Below are positions 47,121-57,847 of a stretch of DNA of 64,000 nucleotides, piece by piece. The stretch covers positions 62,001 through 126,000 of the forward strand of contig JAACJP010000060.1 in the NCBI GenBank assembly GCA_013368375.1. The letters run 5' to 3'. The notes below the pieces were generated by a model, which was not told the DNA's origin, ran no database searches, and saw nothing but the letters and a program-made list of their open reading frames with translations. This DNA is from Tricholomella constricta. Taxonomy: Eukaryota; Basidiomycota; Agaricomycetes; Agaricales; Lyophyllaceae. The position numbers were made by a program, and so were the translations under genes. Each line of letters starts with the position of its first letter. The stretch's first letter is position 1.

Positions 47121-48506
47121 TTAGAAACCGTTCAGACGGGCCACTGCGGCAGGACCCTGGCCTACATTTACCCAATCAAGGAGCACATAGTTCGGAGCGC
47201 GATTGCTCGCGAAGGGCGCGCAGCCGTTGGCGTGCGCCAAGATCCTGGAAACATAAGTTAAACATAAAACATAGAAGCTGTGATACTAGGAAAGGAACGT
47301 ACGAGTTGACGCCGTTGGTGGTGGGCGCGTCGATACGGTTGCTGATGAGGACACCATCGCCGATCGGGATGATGTTGGTGTTCAAGTTGTGGTTGATCAT
47401 GTTCAGGTGCTCGTCGGTGGAGAGCGGCCCGCGGATGCGGTCGACGCGGCATGGGAAGTTTTTGTCCGTCGAGCTGAAGGGGTCTTCCCAGACCTGAAGC
47501 GTTGTTAATCTACAGAACAAGGAGGGGTGGGATTAACGTCACCATGTCGAACTGAGGAAGGATAAAGTCGACGACGCCTCCAGCGCTTCCGTCGGCACCT
47601 TCGTCGAGGAAGACGATGACTCGCTTGCCTTGATCGATCAGCTGTCCAAGAGTGGGCCAATCGTTACGTTTGACAGGACGAGAAGGGGGAACGTAGGTGA
47701 GGGGTGTTATTCCTGTGTCAAAAGCATTTTAGGAGATAGATGCTGTCTTGATCACGAAGGCCCACGTACCAGAATTATCAAAGGCGGGCTTCCAGGCGTT
47801 GGGAATAGACACTCGTTCCGGATTGGTGAAAATGAATGTGAGGACCTCGTTCGGATTGGCATCGAGGAACGCCTTGACTTTTTTGAGATAATTCTCGACG
47901 GTTCCGCCGTCAAAGAGGCCCTTGAAACCACAGTCAATTGGAGCAAGAAGCTTTCTTTAAAGCTGGAGATCCCTACACAGGCTGAGATGGTGTCAGACGC
48001 AGGTAACGAGAGCAGAGGAGAAGACGACGTACTAGTATGACAGAAATGAAGTCGTCCGTCTTTCCTGTGAAATCCATGCATTAGTCCGTGTTCAGAGAAG
48101 CTGGTGCAGGCAATTTCACATGTGAGTCTGGCCTTGGAGCATTCGAACTCCTAGTTTCAACTGAGCAGTTACGTCGACCTCCTGCGTTCGGGCAACTGGC
48201 GAGCAGGGCTCAGCATGTGTCAAGCAGGAATGCAACACGCAGAAAAGTGACTTACGCGCGAAAGGATTCTTGCTGGCAGCGAACGAGTTATGTGCACCGA
48301 GGTAGGTGACGTTACCGTAAGAACGACCACATAATTCTGAGCGTCCATTGCAAACCGTCGCCCTGTCAAAGCAGTGTCCATTTGAGCAGACCGAATATCA
48401 TAATCAAGGCGGGAACAGACCGCTTTGAGTTGAACCAAGGTATCCACGCGCCCAATGCAGAGGATGAAAAAAGGAGAGTGGAGAGCACGGCGAGCTTGAG
48501 ACTCAT
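47121..48506 (-). CDS. Secreted PI-PLC-like phosphodiesterase, copy 1
   Basis: Nine minus-strand exons close to 313 aa: 48421-48506, 48256-48362, 48120-48195, 48033-48064, 47977-47981, 47770-47920, 47543-47712, 47303-47493, 47121-47244. This is the PLC-like TIM-barrel phosphodiesterase family. A signal peptide (about residues 1-19, LAVLSTLLFSSSALG) is followed by TVCNGRSELCGRSYGNVTYL and the catalytic-type His53 in GAHNSFA. The second His motif is HFCHT (His96/His99), followed by LFDGGTVENYL, VIVFLDEGAD and NYVLLDWVNVG. By analogy with bacterial PI-PLC it should cleave inositol- or glycero-phosphodiesters outside the cell; the substrate is unknown. Exon 5 is a 5-nt microexon (CCTGT) completing CHTTC. 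The paralogue lies head-to-head 801 bp away. There is no C-terminal anchor in this copy. Confidence 0.88.
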
Positions 48507-49307
48507 TTTCAACGCGAAACGGGCGAAGATCCCGATACCTGGGCCTCTACATAGCTATCTCTTTTAAAGGCCCGGGCAAGACTATTGTCCCAAGTGATGG
48601 GCCTGTTCGAAGGCAAGGTAACCCCTCAGATTGTAGTACACGCACGAGCATGATATCCATGCTGTTCAATCATCGTTGTGGTCGAGCACCACGCGGTCGC
48701 CAAGCAGATTTCGCTCATGTTTGTACATGAAGGCGTTGGCAAATAAAACGCGCACGGCCACTTCAAGTCACCTTCGACGTCGTCGTTCAACCTGAGTGTA
48801 TCTTGCAAGCGTGTCCACCCCTTCTTGGACTGCGAAATTGAACCTCTCTTTGCAACTCCAGACCGCTCTTCAGTCTATCGTGCCTTTCAGGCGCTATCCA
48901 TCAAGAAGCGTTGCAGGCGCGAATTCTAGAAGTACCGCGATGTTGCCGTGATGTTCGTCTGCATCTCTTCGCGCGAATTCAGCATAAAATCGGAAGTCGA
49001 AGGTTCTTTCTCTTTTCTACCATTTGTATGCCATTGCCTGCCGCTTAAATATAACTGGTCAGGTGGTGATTCCAATGATTGATGCTCACAATCACATGTT
49101 CGAGCACGCATCGGTTTGGCCACTGTCCAAGCCGTGATGTTCCTAGCAAACTACATGAAGCTCCTGTCTTGATATAGCGCCCTCACTGTCCAAGCATACC
49201 CAGAATGTCACACTGAGGACTGCTGCCAGAATGTTTTCCACGCCTGACATGTCTGATACGTCGACCAACTCGCTCACCCTCGTCGGTCGTGCTTGAGTCC
49301 GTTCTAG
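48507..49307. promoter_or_regulatory. Shared divergent promoter region of the two PLC-like genes
   Basis: 801 bp between the start codons of head-to-head paralogues, with no gene. Two Ser/Thr-poor short frames only. The arrangement would permit joint regulation, but no specific site was recognised. Confidence 0.4.
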
Positions 49308-50873
49308 ATGCAGATCTCCTTGCGGGCGGGGCTGCTGGTTCTGTTATCGGCAGCTCACCTCTGCGTGTCCTCTCCGATCCGGAGGTATGTACAAACCCCT
49401 GATTCGACGTTCGTCGCTCGCTCACTGCCCGGATTATTCAGAGCAAATGTCTGCAATGGCCATGCTGAGCTTTGCTCCCGACGCTACTCGAACGTGACGT
49501 TCGTCGGGGCTCACGATTCGTTTGCTTTCAGCACAGACCCCTTTGCGCGTACGTCACTTTGTCTTTCTGTACGTTGTCCAGGTGTATCTCTTACCCGACA
49601 TCACTCAAGTTGCTCGCGATCAAGAAGTCAATATCACGACCCAGCTCAATCTTGGGGTCCGATTACTCCAGGCGCAAGCACACGAGTTGGTATAACGTAT
49701 ATTTCTGTTACAGCGCAGCGAGTTGAGATCATACCGATATTTGCAGGAAAAACGGCGACCTGCACTTCTGTCATACAGGTACGTCGCCCTTGGCTTGGCA
49801 CCTTCCCCTAACTCAACATGCCTATCCCCAGACTGCGTAAGTCAACAAAATACACTCTTGACGCTCGTTCCAAGTCAAGCACGTAGTTTCTCTTCGACGG
49901 AGGCAAAGTGGTCAACTACTTGAAGGAAGTCAAAGCGTTCCTCGATGCGAATCCGAACGAGGTCCTGACGCTTCTGTTCACCAACCCGGAAGGCCTTTCC
50001 GTCAAGAAAGTGTGGAAGCCCGTTTTCGATGCCGCAGGTGCGTATCGTGGCTCCATATCCGGCTTCAGGGCCTGAGGCCAGAACATATCACCAGGCATTA
50101 CACCGTTGACATACGTGCCTCCCGTCATACCGATGCGTTACTCTCAGTGGCCGACTCTCGGGGAGATGTTGGATAGCGAGAAACGCGTAGTCGTATTTCT
50201 CGACGCCGGCGCAAACACGACCCTTGTCGACTTTATTCTGCCCGAATTTCAAATGGTGAGCCTTCGTTTACAAACATCTCTGCGCACACTGGTGGACTAT
50301 GGAGGGTCATGCACGACAGATATGGGAGACGCCGTTCAGCGTCACGAATTCAAGCTTCCCATGCAAAATCGACCGAATACACGGACCGCTCTCCACAGAA
50401 GACCACATGTACATGATCAACCATTCTCTCAACAAGGACCTCTTCGACACAGGGATCATTGTGAGTGATCGTTTGAATGCGCCGACGACGAACAGCATCC
50501 CATCGTAAGAAATTCTTGGGTTCTGGCGGAGGGAAAGAATTACCCACATCTTCACATCGCAGGATCATCGACCACGTCAACCGCTGCGCCCCGCTCGGTG
50601 CAGGCCGCGCTCCTACTTTCATCCTACTCGATTTTGTCAACGTCGGGCGGGGCTTTGCAGCAGCGGACCAACTGAACGGAGTCGCGTAAGCTATTCCTTG
50701 CCATGCGATGTCGTTTTGAGGGCTGAAGCCGTTTTCTTTGCAGAACACCTTCAAATGAAACGGTTCATCCGGGGACAGGTGGAAGTGTGAATGGCCACAC
50801 GCGGAACAAGGCTGCCAGTCGAGGTGTCTTTCGGACTATGCTCCTTGTATTTATCATTGGGTTGAATGTATAA
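49308..50873 (+). CDS. Secreted PI-PLC-like phosphodiesterase, copy 2, possible GPI anchor
   Basis: Ten exons close to 348 aa: 49308-49384, 49442-49548, 49610-49685, 49747-49778, 49832-49836, 49887-50037, 50095-50255, 50320-50504, 50563-50685, 50744-50873. Signal peptide (RAGLLVLLSAAHLCVSS), then NVCNGHAELCSRRYSNVTFV, GAHDSFAF, HFCHTDC, LFDGGKVVNYL, VVVFLDAGANTTLVDFILP and FILLDFVNVGRG. Exons 3, 4, 5 and 6 have exactly the same lengths (76, 32, 5, 151 nt) as in copy 1. The extra last exon adds a Ser/Thr/Asn-rich stretch and a hydrophobic end (MLLVFIIGLNV), as in GPI-anchored proteins. So one paralogue may be soluble and the other wall- or membrane-bound. Protein identity between the two is moderate, so the duplication is old. 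Confidence 0.88.
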
Positions 50874-51004
50874 TTATTTGGCCGCGCTGTCTCGTCCCCA
50901 CATTGCTTGAACTTGAAGCATGGTGATCGGCGATCGCCTCGGCCACAACGATGATAAACAATGTCTGTCCCACCTTCGACCTTCCTTCAACCCTGCATCC
51001 AACC

Positions 51005-52337
51005 ATGGCGAGAGCAGCGTATGTATTTCTCTCCACATTGCTCAACAGAGAAATGCTTATCTTTGAGCCTCCAGGTCGCCGCCTCCAGCATACGCCTATG
51101 GCGGAACGTAAGCGATCCAAGGCTCCAATTCGCCGTGTATTGTCATCTGAATCTCTCACATTGCAAGCAGTGAACGCACACCCATCTTGAGCGGGATTAG
51201 CGGAGCTGGGACATTCCGGGCTCAACGAGAGTATGAGTATGACAGGTCAGTGCCCCCGGCTCGATGTTGCCTCGTTCCAGAGAGCTCAACATGCTGCGCA
51301 GCAGTCTGAAGTCGTCGGACGACGGCGATCGAAAGCTGACAACGATCCTAATCTGCATAATCGCGATTTTGCTTCTGATACCTGCCGGACTGTTAGGAGC
51401 CTATATCGATCGCTCAATGACTGTGGACACCGCGGACCCTCGCGTCCGCAATCGCATCCTCCGGCAATGGGAAAAGAAGATCAAGAACTACGAACACCGC
51501 GCGCATGAACTTTCCGAGGAGCAAAGGCGGATGAACAACGAGTATAGGCGCCAGGAGACGGAGTGGCAGCAGACGATTAAGGAGTACGAGGAAGAGCTGA
51601 AGGGGAGACGCGAACGGGAGAAGCGCGAGCGCGAGGAAGCACAGCTTTTCTGGGTCGACATTCACGGAGAACAGCATTGCCTTAAGAATGGGCACAGGAA
51701 ATACACTGCACGTCTCGCTAACCTGCCATGGCTCATGAACGGAGTTGAAGCCTGCAGGGCGACACAGGTCACGATAAACGGTATTACTTACGACAGCCCA
51801 ATCGCTTGCGAGGACAGGGTGAGTCAAATGCACCAAAGTATCATGCAAAAAGGTGACCGGCCTCAATGCAGGGAATGTTCGACGGTGTGTACGGCCACTG
51901 GATCGCTGGCAACGAAGGCGCCTGCGCTGCCTACTGGGAATTTACGAAAGATAAGGTACGTGCGGCCGTTCCTCTAATGACAAGCGATGCCCCATCTGAA
52001 CAACCCATCTAGGGCTGTACTGCTCAAGGATCTGGCCTGCGCGTGCGTTTGAGTCCTCACCAAAACCTTTTTCGACATGTTCACGTATACCCCCACAGAG
52101 AATCGAGGCGAAGCTGGGCGTGGTTCATGCCGGTGAAAATGCAGAGCTGTTATGCTTGACCACTCCGCTCACGATCTACGGCCGTACATACGATCGCCCA
52201 ATGTTTTGTCCCTACTGGGTACGCCTCGTGACTGCTCAAATAAACTTGATAGCGCCTGACCCTCACGATTATCTTTGCAGGGTAAATACGGGTTTTGGGG
52301 AATTTGGAATATCCCCGATGACAACTGCAGATGGTGA
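51005..52337 (+). CDS. Membrane-anchored coiled-coil protein with Cys-rich C-terminal domain
   Basis: Eight exons close to 317 aa: 51005-51018, 51074-51106, 51168-51245, 51281-51818, 51872-51955, 52013-52042, 52099-52218, 52281-52337. A Pro-rich start is followed by one transmembrane helix at about residues 61-83 (LTTILICIIAILLLIPAGLL). A charged coiled coil follows (about 95-150, with KREREEAQLFW at its end), then a domain with spaced cysteines and tryptophans (CEDR, GVYGHW, GCTAQGSG, FCPYW, GFWGIWNIPDDNC). I recall related unnamed proteins in other agaricomycetes; no function is known to me. Topology would put the Cys-rich part outside or in the ER lumen. The first exon (14 nt) is inferred from frame closure. 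The acceptor before exon 3 is a gcaagcag tandem (NAGNAG), so two isoforms differing by one residue are possible. Confidence 0.72.
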
Positions 52338-53195
52338 CACTATGACAAGTACTTTTTTTTGACTTTTTGTAAAGGCTTTTGTGCGACTGCTTGACCTCGT
52401 TTTGCCCCGTCCTTGCTTTGATGTATATTAGTTTGTATTGCCTGGCCGATTGTCGATAAAATTCCTGGTGGATTCAGCCGCCAGGCTATTGATGAGGGTG
52501 TAATGGCAATGCTAAGTCTTGTTCTTGGCTAACCTCGAATACCATTCACACTGATATGTCTGCTCGACCGTCGAATCTTCGCCACAATGCCGTCGACATC
52601 GTTAGGTAGTCTGGTCTCTGAGCCCAGAGCCATGACATTCGAGTTGAAGCGGCAGATTTCGCCGTAAGTGTTTCTTATCAAGAACATTTTAGTTTCTCGA
52701 AAACCGAGCCGCCCACGGCAATGGCGTTTCAGTCGCCGTACTAGAGCCCAATCCCCCAAGGAAGTGCATTCTGTACTTCCCTACAGGTATCTAAACTCCT
52801 AGCCGCCCCAGCGATGCGATCTACAACGCCTCCCCCCCAAGCATTGCAAGTCAGTCAGACCGTACGAGCTGCCGTTGTCGAACTGCGCTCAAGACACGCT
52901 TCGTGATTAGCTGATTGAAGAAATTGTAGCTAAAAAGAAAGCCTTTCGCCATGGCAGGGAATCGCCGATTTGCCACACCCAGCCCTGCCAGCGGTGAATC
53001 CCAGCGCGACCGAGATGGGCCGCCTCAGACTCACGGGAGTCGTCGTCGAAAAGCCTGCGATCGCCGTCTTGCACGAAGCGGGAGTTTCGTCGAGTCGAGG
53101 GAGATGCTGGGCACTTGGGCGCGCGCATGGGAGATGCAGGACTTCGTCCGAAGAACTACGGTGATCGAAATCATCGCACCCCTCACGTCGAGTCT
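52338..53195. other. Spacer; no gene recognised
   Basis: Frames of 70-83 codons at 52529-53202 without similarity. Possibly the unique beginning of the transcript that runs into the 146-bp array, but unsupported. Confidence 0.3.
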
Positions 53196-53633
53196 GTCAT
53201 GACTCGTCCTGTACGGACGCCTGATTCACGCGCACGCCTCTCTTTCCTCAGACCCCCTTCCACTTCCTTGGCTCGGATATCTTCGTACCTCGTCTCACAT
53301 GCTTCCTTTATTCTTCTTGTTCTCTACGACATGTCTACTTTGTCATGACTCGTCCTGTACGGACGCCTGATTCACGCGCACGCCTCTCTTTCCTCAGACC
53401 CCCTTCCACTTCCTTGGCTCGGATATCTTCGTACCTCGTCTCACATGCTTCCTTTATTCTTCTTGTTCTCTACGACATGTCTACTTTGTCATGACTCGTC
53501 CTGTACGGACGCCTGATTCACGCGCACGCCTCTCTTTCCTCAGACCCCCTTCCACTTCCTTGGCTCGGATATCTTCGTACCTCGTCTCACATGCTTCCTT
53601 TATTCTTCTTGTTCTCTACGACATGTCTACTTA
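53196..53633 (+). repeat. 146-bp tandem repeat, three near-perfect copies
   Basis: Units start at 53196, 53342 and 53488 (gtcatgactcgtcctgtacg...). They appear identical by eye until the third copy ends near 53633. The unit is not a multiple of three, so the frames seen in it do not continue from copy to copy. Confidence 0.92.
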
Positions 53634-53734
53634 CTTCACAATACGGTACTTCCGCGCGCTACGCTCATATGATCCAGAGGTCCTCCTAACTCCTAACTAT
53701 TTGTATGTATTTAAGCCATGTATTCGCGTAGTGA

Positions 53735-53790
53735 ATCATTACTTTGGCTTGGTTGGTTTTCCGTATCCTGACATTAAGCCAAAGTAATCT
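53735..53790. repeat. Inverted repeat (hairpin), 12-14-bp arms
   Basis: ttactttggctt ... aagccaaagtaa separated by about 25 bp. It may be part of the long terminal repeat or leader of the gag element downstream. Confidence 0.7.
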
Positions 53791-54281
53791 TACAGCCAAG
53801 GTCCCTCGCTCCCCGAGCAAGTCGTCGTCCTCGCTGTCACCTTTACCGCTCTCATCGCTCTCATCATCCTTATCACGCGACCAACCCAAATCTACCCGAA
53901 ACCGCCGGTCGATCTTGATCGATCAAACAGCCCCTTACCTTACCGCTTACGTACAACGTAGTGAATCAGGAACCTTAGTTAGTAAGCACAAAGGGATTGC
54001 TCCGAGGCGATCCTCCAGAGGATAAGAACGGTTGGGACTGTGCACTTCAGTGGGCCAGTCTTTATTCCACCAGGAAATATCGCGGTAACCCCGTTGATCT
54101 TGGGGAAGGTACAACTGCTCTCTGGTTCATCAGTGTAAACTTACACTGCTCGTGGCCGACGAAGTTCCCATCAATCTTGCTTCTTGCACGTGCTGTTCAA
54201 CGGACGTCTGACCGGCTGGTCGGATCGTAGTTCTCACTTGCACGCGTGTACCAGCATCACTCATCGTTTCCCATCATCACC

Positions 54282-55187
54282 ATGACCACTCCTAATCCCA
54301 TCACCATCCTCCAGAATGGCGTTACGTCCATCCTCGACGGGATCAACAACCTCATTCCCGTCTGGACGACCACAGCTGCCAATCTCGACTCGACGGCTCA
54401 GGCCGTCGCTCAACTCGCCTCCACTGCGGGACAACTTCAGAGAGTTGAGGTATCCGTCGCCCAAACTACTATCCCTCTCCCCGAAGAGTTTCGAGGAGTC
54501 AAAGATAAAGCTGCGTATTTTATCCTCGCCTGCAACCAGTACTTTACGCAGACGAAGATAACCGAGGACAACATCAAGATTGCCACCGCCCTTGGTCTCA
54601 TGAAGGGCGACAAGGCAAGCAAATGGGCCGAAAATCAGCTTCGGCTCATTCAGAGCAACCACGCCGACGCTCTCACCTGTTGGGCCGACTTCGGGGCCGA
54701 GTTCGAGAACCATTTTGGCGATCGAACCCCCGACACGACGGCTACGTCCAAGATCAAACTCCTAATTCAAGGGACGAAACCGGCGGACGAGTACAACACC
54801 GACTTCAACAATTTGAAGATCGACACCGGGTGGAACAAGTGCGCTCTCCTTGACCGTTACAAGACTGGCCTCGACCCCGATCTCCTCATGTCAATCTACC
54901 GCTGCGACCCGATGCCAGTCACGTTGAAGGAGTATCAGAAGAAGGCGGAGTTGTTGGACAAGAAGGCGAAGGAGTTGAAGATTCAGGTGGCACAGGGGAT
55001 CAGCGCGAGGCGCTTTGCTAAGTCATATCAACCCGACGCTACTACTTACGCTCACACTGCCAGACCCGCCGTCGGAGCTCCTCGACCGGCCCCACCTGCC
55101 CCCAACACCGTTCCCGTTGCTGCCCCCCGTCGTGACCCCGACGCCATGGACGTCGACCACGCCCCTCGCCGCCCACCCATTACCTAA
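54282..55187 (+). CDS. Retrotransposon Gag protein, pol-less element
   Basis: A single open frame of 301 aa starting at MTTPNPITI (an earlier upstream codon is not ATG). The central region matches the retrotransposon gag pattern: PEEFRGVKDKAAYFILACNQ, WAENQLRLIQ, TCWADFGAEFENHFGDRTPD, then YNTDFNNLKIDTGWNKCALL. The end is Pro/Ala-rich with DAMDVDHAPR, which in full elements precedes the zinc knuckle and protease. Here it stops and no protease, RT or integrase follows, so it is a truncated Ty3/Gypsy-type copy or a domesticated gag. I could not find matching LTRs; 53640-54281 upstream may contain one. Confidence 0.8.
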   Translation: MTTPNPITILQNGVTSILDGINNLIPVWTTTAANLDSTAQAVAQLASTAGQLQRVEVSVAQTTIPLPEEFRGVKDKAAYFILACNQYFTQTKITEDNIKIATALGLMKGDKASKWAENQLRLIQSNHADALTCWADFGAEFENHFGDRTPDTTATSKIKLLIQGTKPADEYNTDFNNLKIDTGWNKCALLDRYKTGLDPDLLMSIYRCDPMPVTLKEYQKKAELLDKKAKELKIQVAQGISARRFAKSYQPDATTYAHTARPAVGAPRPAPPAPNTVPVAAPRRDPDAMDVDHAPRRPPIT

Positions 55188-55198
55188 CATAATGTGCC

Positions 55199-55221
55199 GC
55201 GCACTGGCCGGGCCAGTGCGC
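55199..55221. repeat. Perfect 11-bp inverted repeat with 1-nt centre
   Basis: gcgcactggcc and its reverse complement around a single g, 12 bp after the gag stop codon. It could fold in RNA as a strong hairpin; no T-run follows. Confidence 0.85.
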
Positions 55222-55370
55222 CCCGTGACGGTGCAACTATCTGGCTGGTACAAAAGATGGGGATGGATGGTAGGAATGTCAGTTGGCTGTGGTGCTCAGA
55301 GAACCGGGTTAAAATTGGAAAAATAATGGGTGTTTGGTTGAAATATGACTGATGAGGGAATAGCATGTCA

Positions 55371-55790
55371 GCATTTATGCGGTTCTCGCTGGAAAGTTTA
55401 TAATCTGAAAGGGGAGTATTAGAGGCCCCCGGATCCAACAGAACTTCGAGAACCGGCGCTCAGATCTTGGGTTACGAGCTTATCAATGGTCGGTATCAGC
55501 AGGAGGACATGTGGTATCTGGGCAGCATTTATTCGGTTCTCGCTGGAAGTTTATAATATGAAAGAGGAGTATTAAAAGGCGCCAGATCCAACAGATCTCA
55601 GAGAACCGGCGCTCAGATCTCGAGTTACAAGCTTATCAGTTGTCGTATCAGGAGGAGGACATGTTGTATCTCTGTAGGATTTATTCGGTTCTCGCTGCAA
55701 CTTTATAATATGAAAGAGGAGTATTAAAAGGCCCCAGATCCAACAATGCTCGGAGAACCGACGCTGAGATCTTGAGTTACGAGCTATAGC
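55371..55790 (+). repeat. About 153-bp tandem repeat, 2.8 copies
   Basis: Units begin at 55371, 55525 and 55677 (gcatttattcggttctcgctg...), each with gagaaccg.cgct.agatct and gaggaggacatg words except where truncated. About 85-90% alike by eye. Confidence 0.88.
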
Positions 55791-56780
55791 GTACCCAGCG
55801 AGTGGCGTACTCAGCGAGTGGCGTACCCGGCAACCGGTTAGAGGTTTGAGTTAGAGGTTTGCGTTAGAGCTTCGGGTGTCTCGGTTAGAGATTAGGGTAT
55901 GGGAACGTTTTTTCTCGGGTCTCGGTTAGAGTTTCGGCTTCAGAATGTAGTGTGTGATCAGTGATAACATGATAACACATCAGATGTGCCACATTGGTCA
56001 CACCCAAGTAACTGTCACACTGGGTTAGGGTTGGGGGGGGAGCGACGAACACCGAAGGCGTTCGGAGCGACTGGATGTAGTGTGGATGAGGCTGTTTGCA
56101 GAAAGTAAAGGCCCACCCCTCTTTCGAGTTGTAGGGACTTTCGAGCAGTTGAGCTCTCATCAGTACTCTCTGCGTGCTTTTATAGACGTCCGAGGTCTGG
56201 TATTTGCCCGTGTTGCACTGCAACTGGACCGGTGGGTTACAACTCCCATCGTCCAGCTGATCGCTTGCCCGCGCGGTGGTGCCGTGAGGGGCGCCGCGAA
56301 GGTAGCAGACATCAGGGGACTTGGCCAGAGGGTCCACACGGCCCTGTCACGAGCAGCGAATCAGATTTCTCTGATGATCGCGATAATAATCCATGTCGCG
56401 CCAATTTCGGAGCGACCTCGGCATAACCGAGCATGTGGTGTGTCGGTGCACACGGTGTGGCACATTGTGACAGTTTCTAGCTGTCAAAATGTTGACACCT
56501 GCCTGATATATCATTCGATCAGGGCTGTTCTTTTATCCGAGGCGATCCGGATCAAAACCCGGCGGAACAGATCAGCAACGAAGCATGATGTCGCATCAAC
56601 GGAGCTCTGATCAACCCAGGGGCTGATTGGCATGTCCTGTCAACGCATCAATCAGAGGCGACGTCATCAGATGATATTTGATGCGATCAGGTGTACAGTG
56701 GCTGTACAGTGTCCATCGGACAATGCAGAGCGCTGCTTCGGTGGACATCGTAGGTTGTACGGTCCGCATAATTGTACATC
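55791..56780. other. Repeat-rich spacer, no gene recognised
   Basis: Begins with a 16-17-bp triple repeat (gtacccagcgagtggc) and several gttagag/gttaggg words at 55840-56030. A 176-codon plus frame (56080-56610) has no recognisable domain. Confidence 0.35.
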
Positions 56781-56990
56781 ATTATACCGTCCAATATAAG
56801 AGTACTCTTATATACAAAAATCAAAATTTTGCGGAAGTTAGGGGTTCAATATAGAGGTTATATATGTACTAATGAACCCTCAAAATAGCTAAGAAATTGG
56901 CGGTCCCGTTGTGGAGGAAAGGGGGGGTAAAGTTGCTTGCTGCTGGAGCTAACTAATCACGTGACTTGGCATCGGACTACAACCAAGTCT
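56781..56990 (+). repeat. Direct repeat R, copy 1 of 3
   Basis: About 200 bp beginning attataccgtccaatataag and ending near cacgtgacttggca. Other copies start at 57848 and 60881. It contains the palindrome ataagagtactcttat. Confidence 0.9.
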
Positions 56991-57039
56991 AAATCTATTG
57001 GAGTATATATAGCAAGCAAAGTGCAATAGGTGAGGTGCA

Positions 57040-57847
57040 TACTTGCATTTAAGTGCAAAGGAAGGTGGGAGAATGAGGTGTGAACCAGGTGCAAGGTGCA
57101 AAACCAGGTGTGAGGTGGGAGGCCAGGTGCGAGGTGCGAAGCAGGTGCGAAAGTTGTTGTGAGGTGTGAAACTCAGGTGGCGATAGCATGGAAGGTGCAG
57201 AAGTATATTGAAGTGCAAAAGGAAGGTGTGAGAGGGAGGTGCAAACCAGGTGCGGGGTGCAAAGCCAGGTGCAGGCCAGGTGCCAGGTGCGAAACCAGGT
57301 GCGAAGCAGGTGCGAAAGGAGTTGTGAGGTGTGAAACTCAGGTGGCGATAGCATGGAAGGTGCAGAAGTATATTGAAGTGCAAAAGGAAGGTAGGAGAGG
57401 TAGGTGCAAACCAGGTGCGGGGTGCAAAGCCAGGTGCAGGCCAGGTGCCAGGTGCGAAACCAGGTGCGAAGCAGGTGCGAAAGGAGTTGTGAGGTGTGAA
57501 ACTCAGGTGGCGATAGCATGGAAGGTGCAGAAGTATATTGAAGTGCAAAAGGAAGGTAGGAGAGGGAGGTGCAAACCAGGTGCGGGGTGCGAAGCCAGGT
57601 GCGAAACCAGGTGCGAAACCAGGTGCGAACCCGGTGTGAAACTTATTGTGAGGTGTGAAACTCAGGTGGCGATAGCATTGAAGGTGCAGAAGAATATTGA
57701 AGTGCAAAGGAAGGTGGGAGAATGAGATGTGAAACTTGGTTTGAGGTGCGAAACCAGGTGTGAGGTGCGAAACCAGGTGCAAAGCAGGTGCGAAACTAGT
57801 TGTGAGGTGTGAAACTCAGGTGGCGATAGCATGGAAGGTGCAGAAGT
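57040..57847. repeat. About 165-bp tandem array, five units
   Basis: The anchor ggcgatagcatggaaggtgc occurs at 57179, 57344, 57509, 57668 and 57822 (spacing 165, 165, 159, 154). Inside each unit is a shorter caggtgcgaaac repeat in variable number. The array lies exactly between copies 1 and 2 of direct repeat R. Confidence 0.92.

Noticed and set aside
53491..53787. 98-codon frame in the 146-bp array
   Set aside because: The same start recurs in each unit and frame is lost between units because 146 is not divisible by three.
55840..56030. gttagag/gttaggg words as telomeric repeat
   Set aside because: Only isolated, non-identical words; no run of TTAGGG.
56949..57782. 277-codon minus-strand open frame with repeated FAPGFAP motifs
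   Set aside because: It is produced by the 165-bp array with its 12-bp subrepeat; unit lengths differ and no start, splice or domain supports a protein.
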